From: Colwellia sp. 20A7
Lineage (GTDB): Bacteria > Pseudomonadota > Gammaproteobacteria > Enterobacterales > Alteromonadaceae
Length of the DNA stretch: 64,000 nucleotides
Reading direction: 5' to 3'
NCBI RefSeq assembly: GCF_009832865.1
Contig: NZ_CP047130.1
Location: forward strand, 4,278,001 to 4,342,000
Shown: positions 8,348 through 17,456 of the stretch, one piece after another
How positions within the stretch are numbered: the first letter of the stretch is position 1
How the letters are laid out: every line of letters starts with the position of its first letter
Translations under genes and position numbers: made by a program
Notes under the pieces: model-generated
What the model was told of the DNA's origin: nothing
The model's input: the letters and a program-made list of their open reading frames with translations, nothing else
Databases searched by the model: none

Positions 8348-10483
8348 ATGTTTACAAGAAAAAAAATATTAGTTTGTTTATCCCTGTCTACTTTTATCAT
8401 TTCAGATAATTTATCCGCTGCAACAAATGAAAAAATTGAGACAATTGAAGTTGTTGGCCGAGCGCAGCAGTTTTACCTAGAAACTGAAAGTAAAATTGGT
8501 ACTAAAACTGACTTATCTTTACTTGAATTACCGCAATCAGCACAGGTATTAACTGAACAACTTATTATTGACCAAGCTGCACGAGATATTACCGATCTTT
8601 ATCGTTCTATTGCTGGTGTGAGTGAATTTAGCTACTCAGGTGTAACTTTCCGTGGATTTCGTGATGATGCTAATGTGTTTTACGATGGCGTTAGAGGCGA
8701 CCCTTATTCAGGTTTTGGTGTACCACAACTTTTCAATGTTAATCGTGTAGAAGTGCTTAAAGGTCCTGCCTCAGCACTGTACGGTGGCGGTGAACCCGGT
8801 GGTATGATTAATTACGTCACTAAAAAACCAAGTTTCAATGATAAGCGTATAGTAAAGCTTACCCTTGGTGATAACGCTACACGCGGTGCATCATTAGACT
8901 TAACCGGTGGATTGTCGGAAGATGTTGCTTACCGATTAGGTGGGTTTTACGAGCAAGAAGATAGCTTTAGAAATAATGCTGACGCTAAAAACACCGAAAT
9001 AGTCGGTGGTTTAACCTTTAACCTTGCCGATGCAACGACATTAACAACCAGTGTTGACTGGATTAAACAAGACTTAGGCGGTAATCGCTTACGTGGTGTA
9101 CCTACCGATGATCAAGGTAATTTCCTTGTTGATCCATCGTATAACGCTAACGAAAAATTCGACTACCAAAATATGGAAGCCTTAGTGTTACAAGCAAACT
9201 TAAATCATTATTTTACTGATGATTTTTATGTTGATACAACATTTCGTTATTTAGATAACGAACGTGACCAAGCATATCATGAGTCTCGTGAATGGGTAGA
9301 TGTAAACGGTGATGGTGAAGCAAATATTGACGACCAAACAATTAAACGTGAATACCGTAAACAATACCGTGCCAATAAAGAAAGCAGCTTAACGACAGAT
9401 TTTGTTTATTTGCTTGATACAGACAGCATAGATCATCAGTTATTATTCGGGGCAGATATTCATCACGTTGACACAGAATATGACTATTTACGTGCTCGAT
9501 ACGAAGCGGATGGCGTAGAAAATCTTAATATTTTCACACTAAATTATGGCTTAACAGACCCTTCAACATACAACTTAACAGATCAAGGTGGCGACGGTGT
9601 CAATACTGATCGTTATGGTATCTATGTACAAGATGTGATGAAATTTAATGAACAATGGACATTTATAGCAGGTCTTCGTTACGACAATTTTAAAGAATAT
9701 AATCAAGCCACAGGTTATAGCTACTCTGACCATGGTGTAACACCACGCGTTGCGTTAACGTATCAACCACAAGAAAACTTATCTGTTTATATCAACTACT
9801 CTGAGAGTTTCAATCCTGTATCTTCAAGCGATCAAGAAGGCGTTGCTAGTGAAGGGTTACTAGAGCCAGAAACAGGTAAACAAACAGAAATTGGTATAAA
9901 AAATTCGTGGTTCGACGGAAAAATGATGAGTACTTTCGCTATTTATCGCATTAATAAGCAAAATGTAGTGATGTCAAATCCAGATGAAAATGCCGGTGAT
10001 AGCGGAATTCCTGAATTACTTAATGTTGGAGAAGTAGAAAGTAACGGATTTGAATCCACCTTAGTCGGTGATATTAATGACAATATCACGATTACAGCTA
10101 ACTATGCATACAACGACACTTCGGTTATTAAAGGTGTCACTGGCGATACAATTACTAATGCCTTTGGTGATGGAAGCAAATTTACTAACGCACCTAAGCA
10201 TCAAGCAGGATTATGGACTCGATATGCAATAAGCACTATTGATTCATCAATTGCCTTTGGTGTAAATTATGTTAGTAAACAATATAGTTTAGATGGGCAA
10301 ACGGTTAAACCTTTTACCGTGTTTGATATGAGTTGGACAACAAGATGGGACGATTTACTGCTAAGCATTAATATCGATAACCTACTAGATAAAGAATATG
10401 CTGTTAGCGGTTTCAGTCAGCGTAATGGCCACTTTCCTGGAAGTCCGCGCAGTGTTATCGGCCAATTAACTTACCAATTTTAA
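8348..10483 (+). CDS. TonB-dependent siderophore receptor
   Basis: A 711-aa outer-membrane receptor that imports ferric siderophores using energy from TonB-ExbBD. It has a signal peptide of ~24 residues ending near LSAA. The plug domain runs from about residue 45 to 160 (LPQSAQVLTEQLI, VTFRGFRDDANVFYDGVR, VEVLKGPASALYGGGEPGG). The 22-strand barrel ends in QLTYQF with a terminal Phe, and LLEPETGKQTEIGIKNSW is typical of the siderophore-receptor class. ATG 8348 is preferred over the GTG at 8345 because TTAAGG lies ~7 bases upstream. A Fur box precedes it and a PepSY membrane protein follows on the same strand. The cognate siderophore cannot be named. Confidence 0.9.
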   Translation: MFTRKKILVCLSLSTFIISDNLSAATNEKIETIEVVGRAQQFYLETESKIGTKTDLSLLELPQSAQVLTEQLIIDQAARDITDLYRSIAGVSEFSYSGVTFRGFRDDANVFYDGVRGDPYSGFGVPQLFNVNRVEVLKGPASALYGGGEPGGMINYVTKKPSFNDKRIVKLTLGDNATRGASLDLTGGLSEDVAYRLGGFYEQEDSFRNNADAKNTEIVGGLTFNLADATTLTTSVDWIKQDLGGNRLRGVPTDDQGNFLVDPSYNANEKFDYQNMEALVLQANLNHYFTDDFYVDTTFRYLDNERDQAYHESREWVDVNGDGEANIDDQTIKREYRKQYRANKESSLTTDFVYLLDTDSIDHQLLFGADIHHVDTEYDYLRARYEADGVENLNIFTLNYGLTDPSTYNLTDQGGDGVNTDRYGIYVQDVMKFNEQWTFIAGLRYDNFKEYNQATGYSYSDHGVTPRVALTYQPQENLSVYINYSESFNPVSSSDQEGVASEGLLEPETGKQTEIGIKNSWFDGKMMSTFAIYRINKQNVVMSNPDENAGDSGIPELLNVGEVESNGFESTLVGDINDNITITANYAYNDTSVIKGVTGDTITNAFGDGSKFTNAPKHQAGLWTRYAISTIDSSIAFGVNYVSKQYSLDGQTVKPFTVFDMSWTTRWDDLLLSINIDNLLDKEYAVSGFSQRNGHFPGSPRSVIGQLTYQF

Positions 10484-10533
10484 TCCCTTAAGGAAATGAC
10501 GCTTAAATTTATTTAAACTCACCCTTCTATTTT

Positions 10534-11793
10534 ATGACACAAAAAAATTGGTTTTCGCTACATCACTGGGCAGGCTTTCATTTAAGTCTGCTGCTTTCTT
10601 TTGTGTTAGTAACCGGAACATTCGCAACCATTTCAACTGATTTAGATTGGTTAACTAACTCCGCTATTAGAGCTGAACACCAAGTAACCGATGACCAAAA
10701 ATTAAATTGGCCAGCATTATTAACGCGAGTTAATTATCACTTCCCTGAAACCAAAATAGACAGTATTAATAGGCCTCAATTACCATGGCATAATATTGAA
10801 GTGATCGCGCGTGATATTGAAGGTGAACGATTTAGAATTTATCTCGATGCATTTGATCATCGCATTACAGGTGAAGGTCTATGGCTTAATTGGCAACGCT
10901 TTTTTCGACAGGTACACCGACATTTAATGCTACCGACCCAATGGGGGATTACTATTGTTGGTCTACTAGGCCTAGCAATGCTATTACTATTCATTACTTC
11001 ATTTTATATATATCGACATTGGTGGCGATATTTCTTTGCATTTGGTCGTATAAAATCAAGCTTCAATGCAAGTAAAACATTAGCACCTGCCACAACACCA
11101 CGAAAAGAAGCCAGTACAAAACGCCTATTTTGGGCTGAATTACATAAACTTATTGGTTTGTGGAGTTTATGGCTTGTGTTGATCATTAGCCTCACTGGTA
11201 CTTGGTACTTAGCTGAAAAATGGGGGGCTAACGCTAGTTATCCAACCATAGAAAATAGTGTAACAACAGTTTCATCAACTGATATAACGTCATCATCAAC
11301 AACAGCATTATCAAAGGCTGTTGAATATCTATCAACGCATAATCCTCACTATATTATTAACCAAATACGTTTTACTCCTGATCAACAACGGATTGAAATT
11401 GACGGACAAGAACATGCTTTATTAGTAAGAGATCGTGCTAATAAAAAAGTATTTGATAGCCTTAGTGGTGAGTACATTGGTGGCCGAGAAGGCGATAAGT
11501 TAAATTGGCACCTTCGAATATCTGAAGCCGCAGACCCACTACATTTTGGTACATTTTCAAGTTGGATATACCGGTATGTTTGGTTTGTCTTTGGTCTTGC
11601 CTTAAGCTTTCTTAGCTTTAGTGGCATTTATATGTACTTCTTACGATTAAGACAAACCGGAAAATTGAAAAACGTAGAAGAAACGAGTGCTTTGCGCATT
11701 TTATGGCTTAAAACTCACTGGGTAAAATGGCCTTCTATTACTTTACTGATTATTTGTACTGCTCTCGTTTTTATCGACTTTGTTATTCGCTAA
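10534..11793 (+). CDS. PepSY-associated transmembrane protein, putative ferric-siderophore reductase
   Basis: A 419-aa inner-membrane protein with four hydrophobic helices: residues ~12-35, ~140-160, ~210-230 and ~345-370, plus a C-terminal helix near 395-415. The helices carry conserved histidines (LHHWAGFHLS, RQVHRHLMLP, LHKLIGLWSLW, LHFGTFSSWIYR). PepSY-like segments lie between them, and the layout matches the PepSY_TM family. Members beside TonB receptors are often iron-regulated and proposed to reduce ferric siderophores. Fifty bases after the receptor and on the same strand, it is probably in the same Fur-controlled unit. The reductase role is inferred from context. Confidence 0.8.
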   Translation: MTQKNWFSLHHWAGFHLSLLLSFVLVTGTFATISTDLDWLTNSAIRAEHQVTDDQKLNWPALLTRVNYHFPETKIDSINRPQLPWHNIEVIARDIEGERFRIYLDAFDHRITGEGLWLNWQRFFRQVHRHLMLPTQWGITIVGLLGLAMLLLFITSFYIYRHWWRYFFAFGRIKSSFNASKTLAPATTPRKEASTKRLFWAELHKLIGLWSLWLVLIISLTGTWYLAEKWGANASYPTIENSVTTVSSTDITSSSTTALSKAVEYLSTHNPHYIINQIRFTPDQQRIEIDGQEHALLVRDRANKKVFDSLSGEYIGGREGDKLNWHLRISEAADPLHFGTFSSWIYRYVWFVFGLALSFLSFSGIYMYFLRLRQTGKLKNVEETSALRILWLKTHWVKWPSITLLIICTALVFIDFVIR

Positions 11794-12221
11794 ACGTATA
11801 AAATTCTAGTTTATCCATATATCTTGAAACTGAGGAATAATTAACTGATTTTTGAACTCAACTCAGTGTACTATCCCAGACATTAATCATATCATAAACA
11901 GTCTATTCATTGACTCATCTGATGGCTATTCAGAACCTAAATCGGTCAAAAATAATGGCTATACTTACCTAAAGTTAAGTCGGCTAGGATACGAATATAG
12001 TCCTTTCAGTCTGAATAAGTCTATAATTAGGGTGTTCAGATCATGTGCCTATTTCATACGAATATTGATACGATATCATTTCGATGGTTACCGCTTTACT
12101 TTCGATGTCATAGGGACGCCTTAGCTTAAAAACGAATACTCAGGGCTTGCCCATAAACGCTATCTATATCGCTTTCGAAAAGCTTTGGCATACATGCTGA
12201 CAATAACAATTGGAGGTAATT
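11794..12221 (+). other. Noncoding left part of IS110 element; candidate bridge RNA region
   Basis: This spacer runs between the PepSY gene and the IS110 transposase. It has several short dyads, such as TCTGAA/TTCAGA around 12014-12055 and GGGC-TT-GCCC near 12143-12152, and no convincing gene. IS110 elements of the IS621 type encode a bridge RNA in the noncoding stretch upstream of the transposase, so this is where such an RNA would lie. The left end of the element could not be fixed because the family lacks terminal inverted repeats. A 90-codon frame at 11852-12124 is not supported. Confidence 0.45.
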
Positions 12222-13500
12222 ATGACTAAGTTTTCAGTTTATATTGGTATTGATTGGGCAAATGATAAGCACGATGTATGTGTTCAAGTGGCTAATTCAA
12301 GTACACGAAAGTTTGAAGTAATTAAGCACTCACCTAAGTCGATCAACGAATGGATAAGCAGTCTTCATAAGCAATACAAAGGACAAATAGCTGTTGCTAT
12401 TGAACTATCCAAAGGGCCTATAGTTTACGCACTTCAAAAGTTTGATTTTGTCACTATTCATCCCGTTAACACTTCAATGTTAGCTCAATACCGTAAAGCT
12501 TTTTCACCCAGCGGTGCAAAAGACGACCCAACGGACGCCGAGCTTGCTTTAGATTTAATGCTGAGATATCCCAATAAAATTAAAGCATTAAAAATGGAAA
12601 GTGAATCGGTTAGGAAGTTGACGTATCTAGTCGAACAGCGTCGTAAGTTAGTTGAAGACAAAAGGCGGTTTAGCAACCGATTAATCATTACACTTAAAGA
12701 ATATTACCCTCATTTACTCGATTGGTTTTCACATCGAGGGTCTGGGATGTTTTGTGATTTCATTACACGTTGGCCCAACCTACAAAAACTTAAAAGAGCT
12801 AGAGCTGATACATTGAAAAAGTTCTTTGGTTCATACCCAGGACGCACTGCGGCATATAGCGTTAAGCGTATTCAGTCTATTAGTGAAGCAGAGCCACTCA
12901 CGCTCGATAACGCAGTCATCGAGTCGCACCAACTGCTTGCAGTTGCATTAGCTAATCAAATGCTTGTTGCTGTGAAGGTTATTAAGGTCTTTGATAAAGA
13001 AATTAGTGAGTTGTTTAATGCTGTGCCTGATGCAGAGCTTTACAACTCATTGCCGGGTACTGGCCCATGTTTAGCACCTAGGCTATTAGTGGCTATTGGG
13101 GAAAACCGTAGTCGATTCAATAGCGCATCGGAAATTCAAATGTATGCAGGGATAGCGCCCGTAACGGTGCGTAGTGGTCAAAAGAGCTGGATCCATTGGC
13201 GATATCAGTGTAGTAAATTTACTCGCCAATCATTTATAGAGTGGGCGGCTAAAAGCATAAGGCAATCTTATTGGGCGGAAATTTATTATCAGCAGCAAAG
13301 GGAAAAAGGTAATACCCACCAGGCAGCTGTGCGTTCGTTAGCATTTAAGTGGATACGGATCGTATATCGTTGCTGGAAAACTAAAGAGCCATACAATGAA
13401 GCTAAGTATTTAAAAGCATTGAGCGACAGGAATTCCCCATTACTTTTTAAAGAAAAAGCTTGTTAAAGGTCTCAGGGCGTAGAGCAGACGTTAGATAAAA
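11850..13500 (+). mobile_element. IS110-family insertion sequence (ends approximate)
   Basis: An intact IS110 transposase is flanked by noncoding DNA that splits the iron-uptake genes from the lipase locus. The outer limits are estimates: the element must lie between 11793 and 13807. IS110 elements usually lack inverted repeats and target duplications, so the borders cannot be read without an empty-site comparison. Confidence 0.55.
12222..13466 (+). CDS. IS110 family transposase
   Basis: A 414-aa DEDD-type transposase (RNA-guided recombinase family). The N-terminal RuvC-like half has YIGIDWANDKHDVC with the first catalytic Asp, then VAIELSKGP with the Glu, and AKDDPTDAELALDL with the last two Asp. 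The C-terminal Tnp_20-like half has LPGTGPCLAPRLLVAIGE, then MYAGIAPVTVRSG with the expected serine. Length is normal and there is no frameshift, so it may be active. ATG 12222 is chosen because TTGGAGGT lies just before it; the frame also opens at a TTG at 12210, which overlaps that ribosome site. Confidence 0.93.
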   Translation: MTKFSVYIGIDWANDKHDVCVQVANSSTRKFEVIKHSPKSINEWISSLHKQYKGQIAVAIELSKGPIVYALQKFDFVTIHPVNTSMLAQYRKAFSPSGAKDDPTDAELALDLMLRYPNKIKALKMESESVRKLTYLVEQRRKLVEDKRRFSNRLIITLKEYYPHLLDWFSHRGSGMFCDFITRWPNLQKLKRARADTLKKFFGSYPGRTAAYSVKRIQSISEAEPLTLDNAVIESHQLLAVALANQMLVAVKVIKVFDKEISELFNAVPDAELYNSLPGTGPCLAPRLLVAIGENRSRFNSASEIQMYAGIAPVTVRSGQKSWIHWRYQCSKFTRQSFIEWAAKSIRQSYWAEIYYQQQREKGNTHQAAVRSLAFKWIRIVYRCWKTKEPYNEAKYLKALSDRNSPLLFKEKAC

Positions 13501-13806
13501 TACTTAATTCACTGTTTTATCTTTGTAAAGTCAGTCAAAGATTTAATCTCGTCGTTGACCAACAACCAATACCCACGCGTAATTCTCGCCTAGATAATTA
13601 TTTGTACCATTTTGGTGAACTCTTCATATTAGTTATAGGGACAATGTTTTGCTTAACACTGCATGAATTATTAGTTTGTTATCCTGATTGCTTTATATAT
13701 TACTACTGAGCAAACTTATATTATAAGCGACTTATTGATTTACTTTAAATAGCTTAATATAATCTTCAACCTATTATTAAGCATAACGTCAAAGGAGGGT
13801 GTTATT
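13467..13806. other. Spacer between IS110 transposase and DUF6795-like gene
   Basis: A 340-bp noncoding stretch. Its first ~40 bases probably contain the right end of the IS110 element. The rest is AT-rich and should hold the promoter for the next gene, which has a strong GGAGG ribosome site at about 13794-13798. No gene, RNA or terminator was recognised. Confidence 0.5.
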
Positions 13807-14421
13807 ATGTTGAAGGATCAATCGTATCGTAAATTACTTTCTCCTATCAGCTTATTTATTCTGTGTTTAACCCTTATAGCTCTATTTATTTACTCTATGG
13901 AGAGTCAAGCCATGTTTGGTTTTTTTAAACGTCATACGGTAGAAATGTCCCCAGAAGTACGTGGTCGTATTACCGACGGTGGTAAACCTATCGTGGGGAT
14001 GCAAGTCGCACGCAGCCTTTCGTATGAAGGGTATGAAAAAGGAAAAGAACAATTAGAGCATACTTTTACCAATGAAAATGGTGAGTTTTCTTTTAAGCCT
14101 ATGATAATAAAATCTCGTATGCCCGGTGATTTGTTTGGTCAGAATATGTTAGTTAAACAATCGGTTTATGTTGAGCGTGGTGAGGATTTATATTCATTAT
14201 GGTTCACTCGAAAACCTTGGGATCCAATACAGCCGATGTCTGATTTATTGTTACAACTTAATGCTGACTTACAAAATAAAGAAGTACAGCATCAAATAGA
14301 TACAACAGATTTCGGTGGAATGCCTTCTCAAGGAGTCATATCTATTTGCTACTGGCAAAGCGAGTTAATTTCGACCTATTACAATAATGAATTAATTACC
14401 TCATACGCTGAAGTTAATTAA
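13807..14421 (+). CDS. Membrane-anchored protein with transthyretin/CarboxypepD-reg-like domain (DUF6795-like)
   Basis: A 204-aa protein. One hydrophobic helix (residues ~12-32) acts as an uncleaved anchor or signal. A beta-rich region follows (VRGRITDGGKPIVGMQVARS, then HTFTNENGEFSFKPM) that reads like the carboxypeptidase-regulatory/transthyretin-type fold. It resembles proteins annotated DUF6795; the name is from memory and not checked. The C-terminal ~90 residues are unrecognised. A strong GGAGG site precedes the ATG. It lies 45 bases before a class 3 lipase gene on the same strand, between two mobile elements. Placement outside the cytoplasmic face next to a lipase suggests it protects against, or assists, the lipase; this is inference. 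Confidence 0.6.
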   Translation: MLKDQSYRKLLSPISLFILCLTLIALFIYSMESQAMFGFFKRHTVEMSPEVRGRITDGGKPIVGMQVARSLSYEGYEKGKEQLEHTFTNENGEFSFKPMIIKSRMPGDLFGQNMLVKQSVYVERGEDLYSLWFTRKPWDPIQPMSDLLLQLNADLQNKEVQHQIDTTDFGGMPSQGVISICYWQSELISTYYNNELITSYAEVN

Positions 14422-14466
14422 AGCAAAATTATTACTTTTTATAAATACATAACGTAAGGAAACATT

Positions 14467-15615
14467 ATGACAGCAATATCACCACGAGTGGCTTCTGATC
14501 TAGCTTTAGTATCATACAGTATAAAAGGTCCTCTAAATAAAAGTGATAAATTAATACTTAACCCTGAAACAAAAAGCAATTTTAAATTTAACCTATCTAA
14601 AAATGTTCATAAAGGCACTTCGGGCGGCTTTTTTTGGCGTCAAGAAACAGGTTTTGCTTTAATTGGCCAAGGACATAGCACACTACACAAACAAGATCAT
14701 GTTGTTGCTTTTCGAGGAACCGACTCTTTAGCGGATGCACTGACAGATGTTACTTGTCATAGTACTAATAGCGATAATAGTCAGGCAGTACATACGGGAT
14801 TTCAACGCAGTTTTGCCTCGTTAAGACCTTCTCTTTATGACTACTTTAATCAACCCGAAGTCAGAAAGCAGCAAGGCATTGTACATTGTGTGGGGCATAG
14901 TTTAGGTGGCGGTTTAGCAACATTGGCCGCAGACTGGATAAAAACAGAATTTAAGAAAACAGTTTATTTATACACTTTTGGCGCGCCGCGCGTAGGCAAA
15001 AAAGACTTTGTCATACACCACAGTGCTCGTGTTGATAAAATGTTTAGATGTGTACACGGAGCCGATCCCGTACCTAAAGTACCGCTGTGGCCGTTTTATC
15101 ATGCGCCATTAAATGGTAATGAATATGTATTGTCTCGCGCTCAAGGTATCGACACTTCAGCTCATTCAATGATAAAAGGACCTGCATATATTAAAACGGC
15201 GAACCACAGTAGTTGGGATGGCTTATACCGCCAATCTGCAACTTCGGTTAGCCAACGGGTAGTACTCAATTATAACAACCGTTTGCATACTACATACTCT
15301 ACTCATTGGGCTGATAAAATAGCCGCAGCGGTAATGATAGACGGTGGCGCTACCGGTATTATTGCCAGCCTACAAGTTGCTGGTACCGCTATTGGCACTG
15401 TTTACGATGTTATGGCGCGCACTCTCGCGGATATTGCAAAAATAAAAACAGAGCAAACAGAGCCATTAAGAGGGTTGCTTGCGTGCATGTTAGCTTTTGC
15501 AGGCAAAGGTGTCAGTATACCTATTGAGTTCACCGAAAAATTTATTCGATGGGTGTTTAGTGTCACTATCGGCCGTTTACAAAAAGCAGCAAGACAAGCA
15601 ATCAAGCAGAATTAA
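14467..15615 (+). CDS. Class 3 lipase family protein, possible secreted effector
   Basis: A 382-aa alpha/beta hydrolase of the Lipase_3 family. The nucleophile is in VGHSLGGGLA (S145). The preceding strand has VAFRGTDSLADALTD, typical of the family. The likely acid is D200 in HGADPVPKVP and the likely base is H233 in SAHSMIKGPAY. There is no signal peptide. The last ~100 residues hold two hydrophobic, glycine-rich stretches (GGATGIIASLQVAGTAIG and LLACMLAFAGKG) that could insert in a membrane. The lack of a signal peptide, the membrane-active tail and the small membrane-anchored neighbour recall lipase effector/immunity pairs of type VI secretion. No VgrG, PAAR or Hcp gene is in the window, so that reading is tentative. 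Confidence 0.8.
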   Translation: MTAISPRVASDLALVSYSIKGPLNKSDKLILNPETKSNFKFNLSKNVHKGTSGGFFWRQETGFALIGQGHSTLHKQDHVVAFRGTDSLADALTDVTCHSTNSDNSQAVHTGFQRSFASLRPSLYDYFNQPEVRKQQGIVHCVGHSLGGGLATLAADWIKTEFKKTVYLYTFGAPRVGKKDFVIHHSARVDKMFRCVHGADPVPKVPLWPFYHAPLNGNEYVLSRAQGIDTSAHSMIKGPAYIKTANHSSWDGLYRQSATSVSQRVVLNYNNRLHTTYSTHWADKIAAAVMIDGGATGIIASLQVAGTAIGTVYDVMARTLADIAKIKTEQTEPLRGLLACMLAFAGKGVSIPIEFTEKFIRWVFSVTIGRLQKAARQAIKQN

Positions 15616-15822
15616 CAGGAGGCTCTATCAAAATAAGGTTATCAAGGACATGGGCACAAAGCCTCTTTTAGGTCATGTGTTACTATTTTCAGGTGAATAT
15701 GGCTCGATTCCAATTGTACTTATAAATTTATTCGGTGAGTATTTGATATCACGTTAGGTCGATTAACTAAAACCGCTAAAATGGTACTAAAAGCAACATA
15801 GTGTTCATTTGGATAATTGCAT

Positions 15823-15860
15823 AAAAAACCGCCAATAACATATTTTATCGACGGTTTTTT
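15823..15860 (+). terminator. Rho-independent terminator after lipase locus
   Basis: AAAAAACCG and CGGTTTTTT form a 9-bp stem around a ~20-nt loop, followed by TTTTTT and further T-rich sequence. It lies ~210 bp after the lipase stop and is probably the end of that transcript. Confidence 0.6.
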
Positions 15861-16247
15861 AATTTTATTTTTTCCCTTTTTAGGCTCAATGAACTGACGT
15901 TAGTAACTCAAAAGCTAAGGTCAGCTGTTGTTTAGGTTTGTTAGATACCAGTCGCGACAAAACACCATAAGATCCACAAGCTTCACTCCTCAGACGGGTG
16001 TATAACAAACTCCAGAGAACGAAACCGCGTGACACAAACACTTACTATGGGGATTGCTATATCGTGGTTGAGGGTTTTATTGGGTAATTTTGAATTAACG
16101 CTTGATGTTGCTTGGTTTTAGTTGGCATAAGCGACTTATTAACGAGTAAAAACTCAATGAAGTATAGCGCCATATTCGCTATTGTGGTGTTTTTGGCAAA
16201 GCGATCCCTTATCAACATTCGATAATATTAACACTTATTTCTATTTG
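15861..16247. other. Noncoding region 3' of IS91 transposase, possible oriIS end
   Basis: A 387-bp gene-free stretch next to the 3' end of the IS91-type transposase. In that family the origin end of rolling-circle transposition lies 3' of the transposase. A short perfect hairpin, ATAGCG-CCATATT-CGCTAT, is present at 16164-16182. It is a candidate for the single-strand structure used at that end. The exact border of the element is not visible. Confidence 0.4.
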
Positions 16248-17447
16248 CTAATTTACACGCTTGATTGGTGGTGCGCGAGGCTTCAACTGACAAAGTAGAA
16301 TCTCACTAATAATCATTGGCCCACTACATTTTGGGCAGGTAAATACAATACCTTTTGCAGGTGGAAGTGATTTACCCTCAACTAATTCCCTTGTGGTTAC
16401 TTCCGGCACTTTTACATTGAGTAGGCCCTTAATTTTAGTTAAATTCTTCTTACAAGTCGTATTTGCAATCAAGCCATAATGTCTAATACGTTGAAACCCT
16501 GAAGGTAAAGCATGTAATAAAAAGCGCCGTATAAATTCACCATGGCTTAATGTCATCGTTCGGTATCGCTTTGACGCTTTAGCACGATAGTTTTTACAAC
16601 GAAACGTGACATCCTTTTCATCACTTTTAACCAAGCGACTATTGGATATGGCTACGCGGTGTGTATAACGAGCAAGGTAAGCGAAAACAGCTTTAGGCCC
16701 TGCAAAAGGTCTTTTAGCATAAACGACCCATTCCTTTTTTCGTAATGGCGTAAGCCATTGCGTAAACGACACTTCATCTTCAAGCTGCTTACTTTTACCA
16801 AAGAATACCAGTTGGTTTTGTTGATAAGCTTGCGCTAATTTCTCAAGATATAGTCGACGAAACAATCGAGATAACACACGAACAGGCAGGAAGAAGCCTG
16901 ATTTACTCGATACCCATTTCTCCCCATCAAGAGACAAACCACCGCCTGGTACAATACCATGCACATGTGGATGATGAGTCATCGCAGATCCCCATGTATG
17001 TAGGACAAAAGTAACCCCTAATTTAGCGCCGAGTCGCTTTTCATCAGCGCCTATCGTTAGAAGCGTTTGTGCAGCAGTTTTCAGTAATAAACCATACATT
17101 ATCGACTTGTTGTAGTAGGCTATGTCTGCGATTTCTTTTGGTAAGGTAAAAACCAAATGATAATAATCGACAGGTAGTAGTTGCGCTTGTCTCGCTTCAA
17201 GCCATCTTTTTGCTGAGCTTGCTTGGCATTTTGGGCAATGTCTATTACGACATGAGTTATAAGAAATATGCGTCTTATGACATGATTGGCAATAAAGTTG
17301 ATGGCCACCTAACACCTCTGTTCGACAATTTTCAATGGCTGACATGATTTTCAATTGACTGAGGTTAATATGTCCTTGATTGTGTTCACGCCATTGTTGA
17401 CCATGATGTCGAAATATATCAGATATTTCTAATTGAGGACGAGTCAT
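16248..17447 (-). CDS. IS91 family transposase (HUH, Y2 type)
   Basis: A 399-aa rolling-circle transposase. The N-terminal zinc-binding domain has CQSCHKTHISYNSCRNRHCPKCQ-type cysteines near residues 53-75. The HUH motif is HPHVHGIVPGGG near residue 160. The paired catalytic tyrosines are in AYLARYTHRVAIS near residue 258. A C-terminal CPKC pair follows. Length is typical and the frame is intact, so it may be functional. It begins 9 bases after the stop of the broken integrase, consistent with one transcript. Confidence 0.92.
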   Translation of the reverse strand: MTRPQLEISDIFRHHGQQWREHNQGHINLSQLKIMSAIENCRTEVLGGHQLYCQSCHKTHISYNSCRNRHCPKCQASSAKRWLEARQAQLLPVDYYHLVFTLPKEIADIAYYNKSIMYGLLLKTAAQTLLTIGADEKRLGAKLGVTFVLHTWGSAMTHHPHVHGIVPGGGLSLDGEKWVSSKSGFFLPVRVLSRLFRRLYLEKLAQAYQQNQLVFFGKSKQLEDEVSFTQWLTPLRKKEWVVYAKRPFAGPKAVFAYLARYTHRVAISNSRLVKSDEKDVTFRCKNYRAKASKRYRTMTLSHGEFIRRFLLHALPSGFQRIRHYGLIANTTCKKNLTKIKGLLNVKVPEVTTRELVEGKSLPPAKGIVFTCPKCSGPMIISEILLCQLKPRAPPIKRVN

Positions 17448-17456
17448 GGTGAATAC

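Noticed and set aside
11852..12124. A 90-codon open frame before the IS110 transposase
   Set aside because: No clear ribosome site, no recognisable domain, and it lies where the noncoding end of the element is expected.
15497..15757. An 86-codon frame overlapping the lipase 3' end
   Set aside because: It is mostly inside the lipase gene in another frame and has no family features.
15950..16100. Integron attC-like words (GTTAGATACC, GTATAACAA) near the IS91 end
   Set aside because: The core-site order and spacing of attC are not satisfied, and no integron integrase is present; the recombinase nearby belongs to the IS91-type element.
13723..16140. The 14-mer ATAAGCGACTTATT at 13723-13736 and 16127-16140 as direct repeats flanking the lipase locus
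   Set aside because: A 14-mer match is expected by chance several times in 64 kb of AT-rich DNA, and the word is itself partly palindromic.
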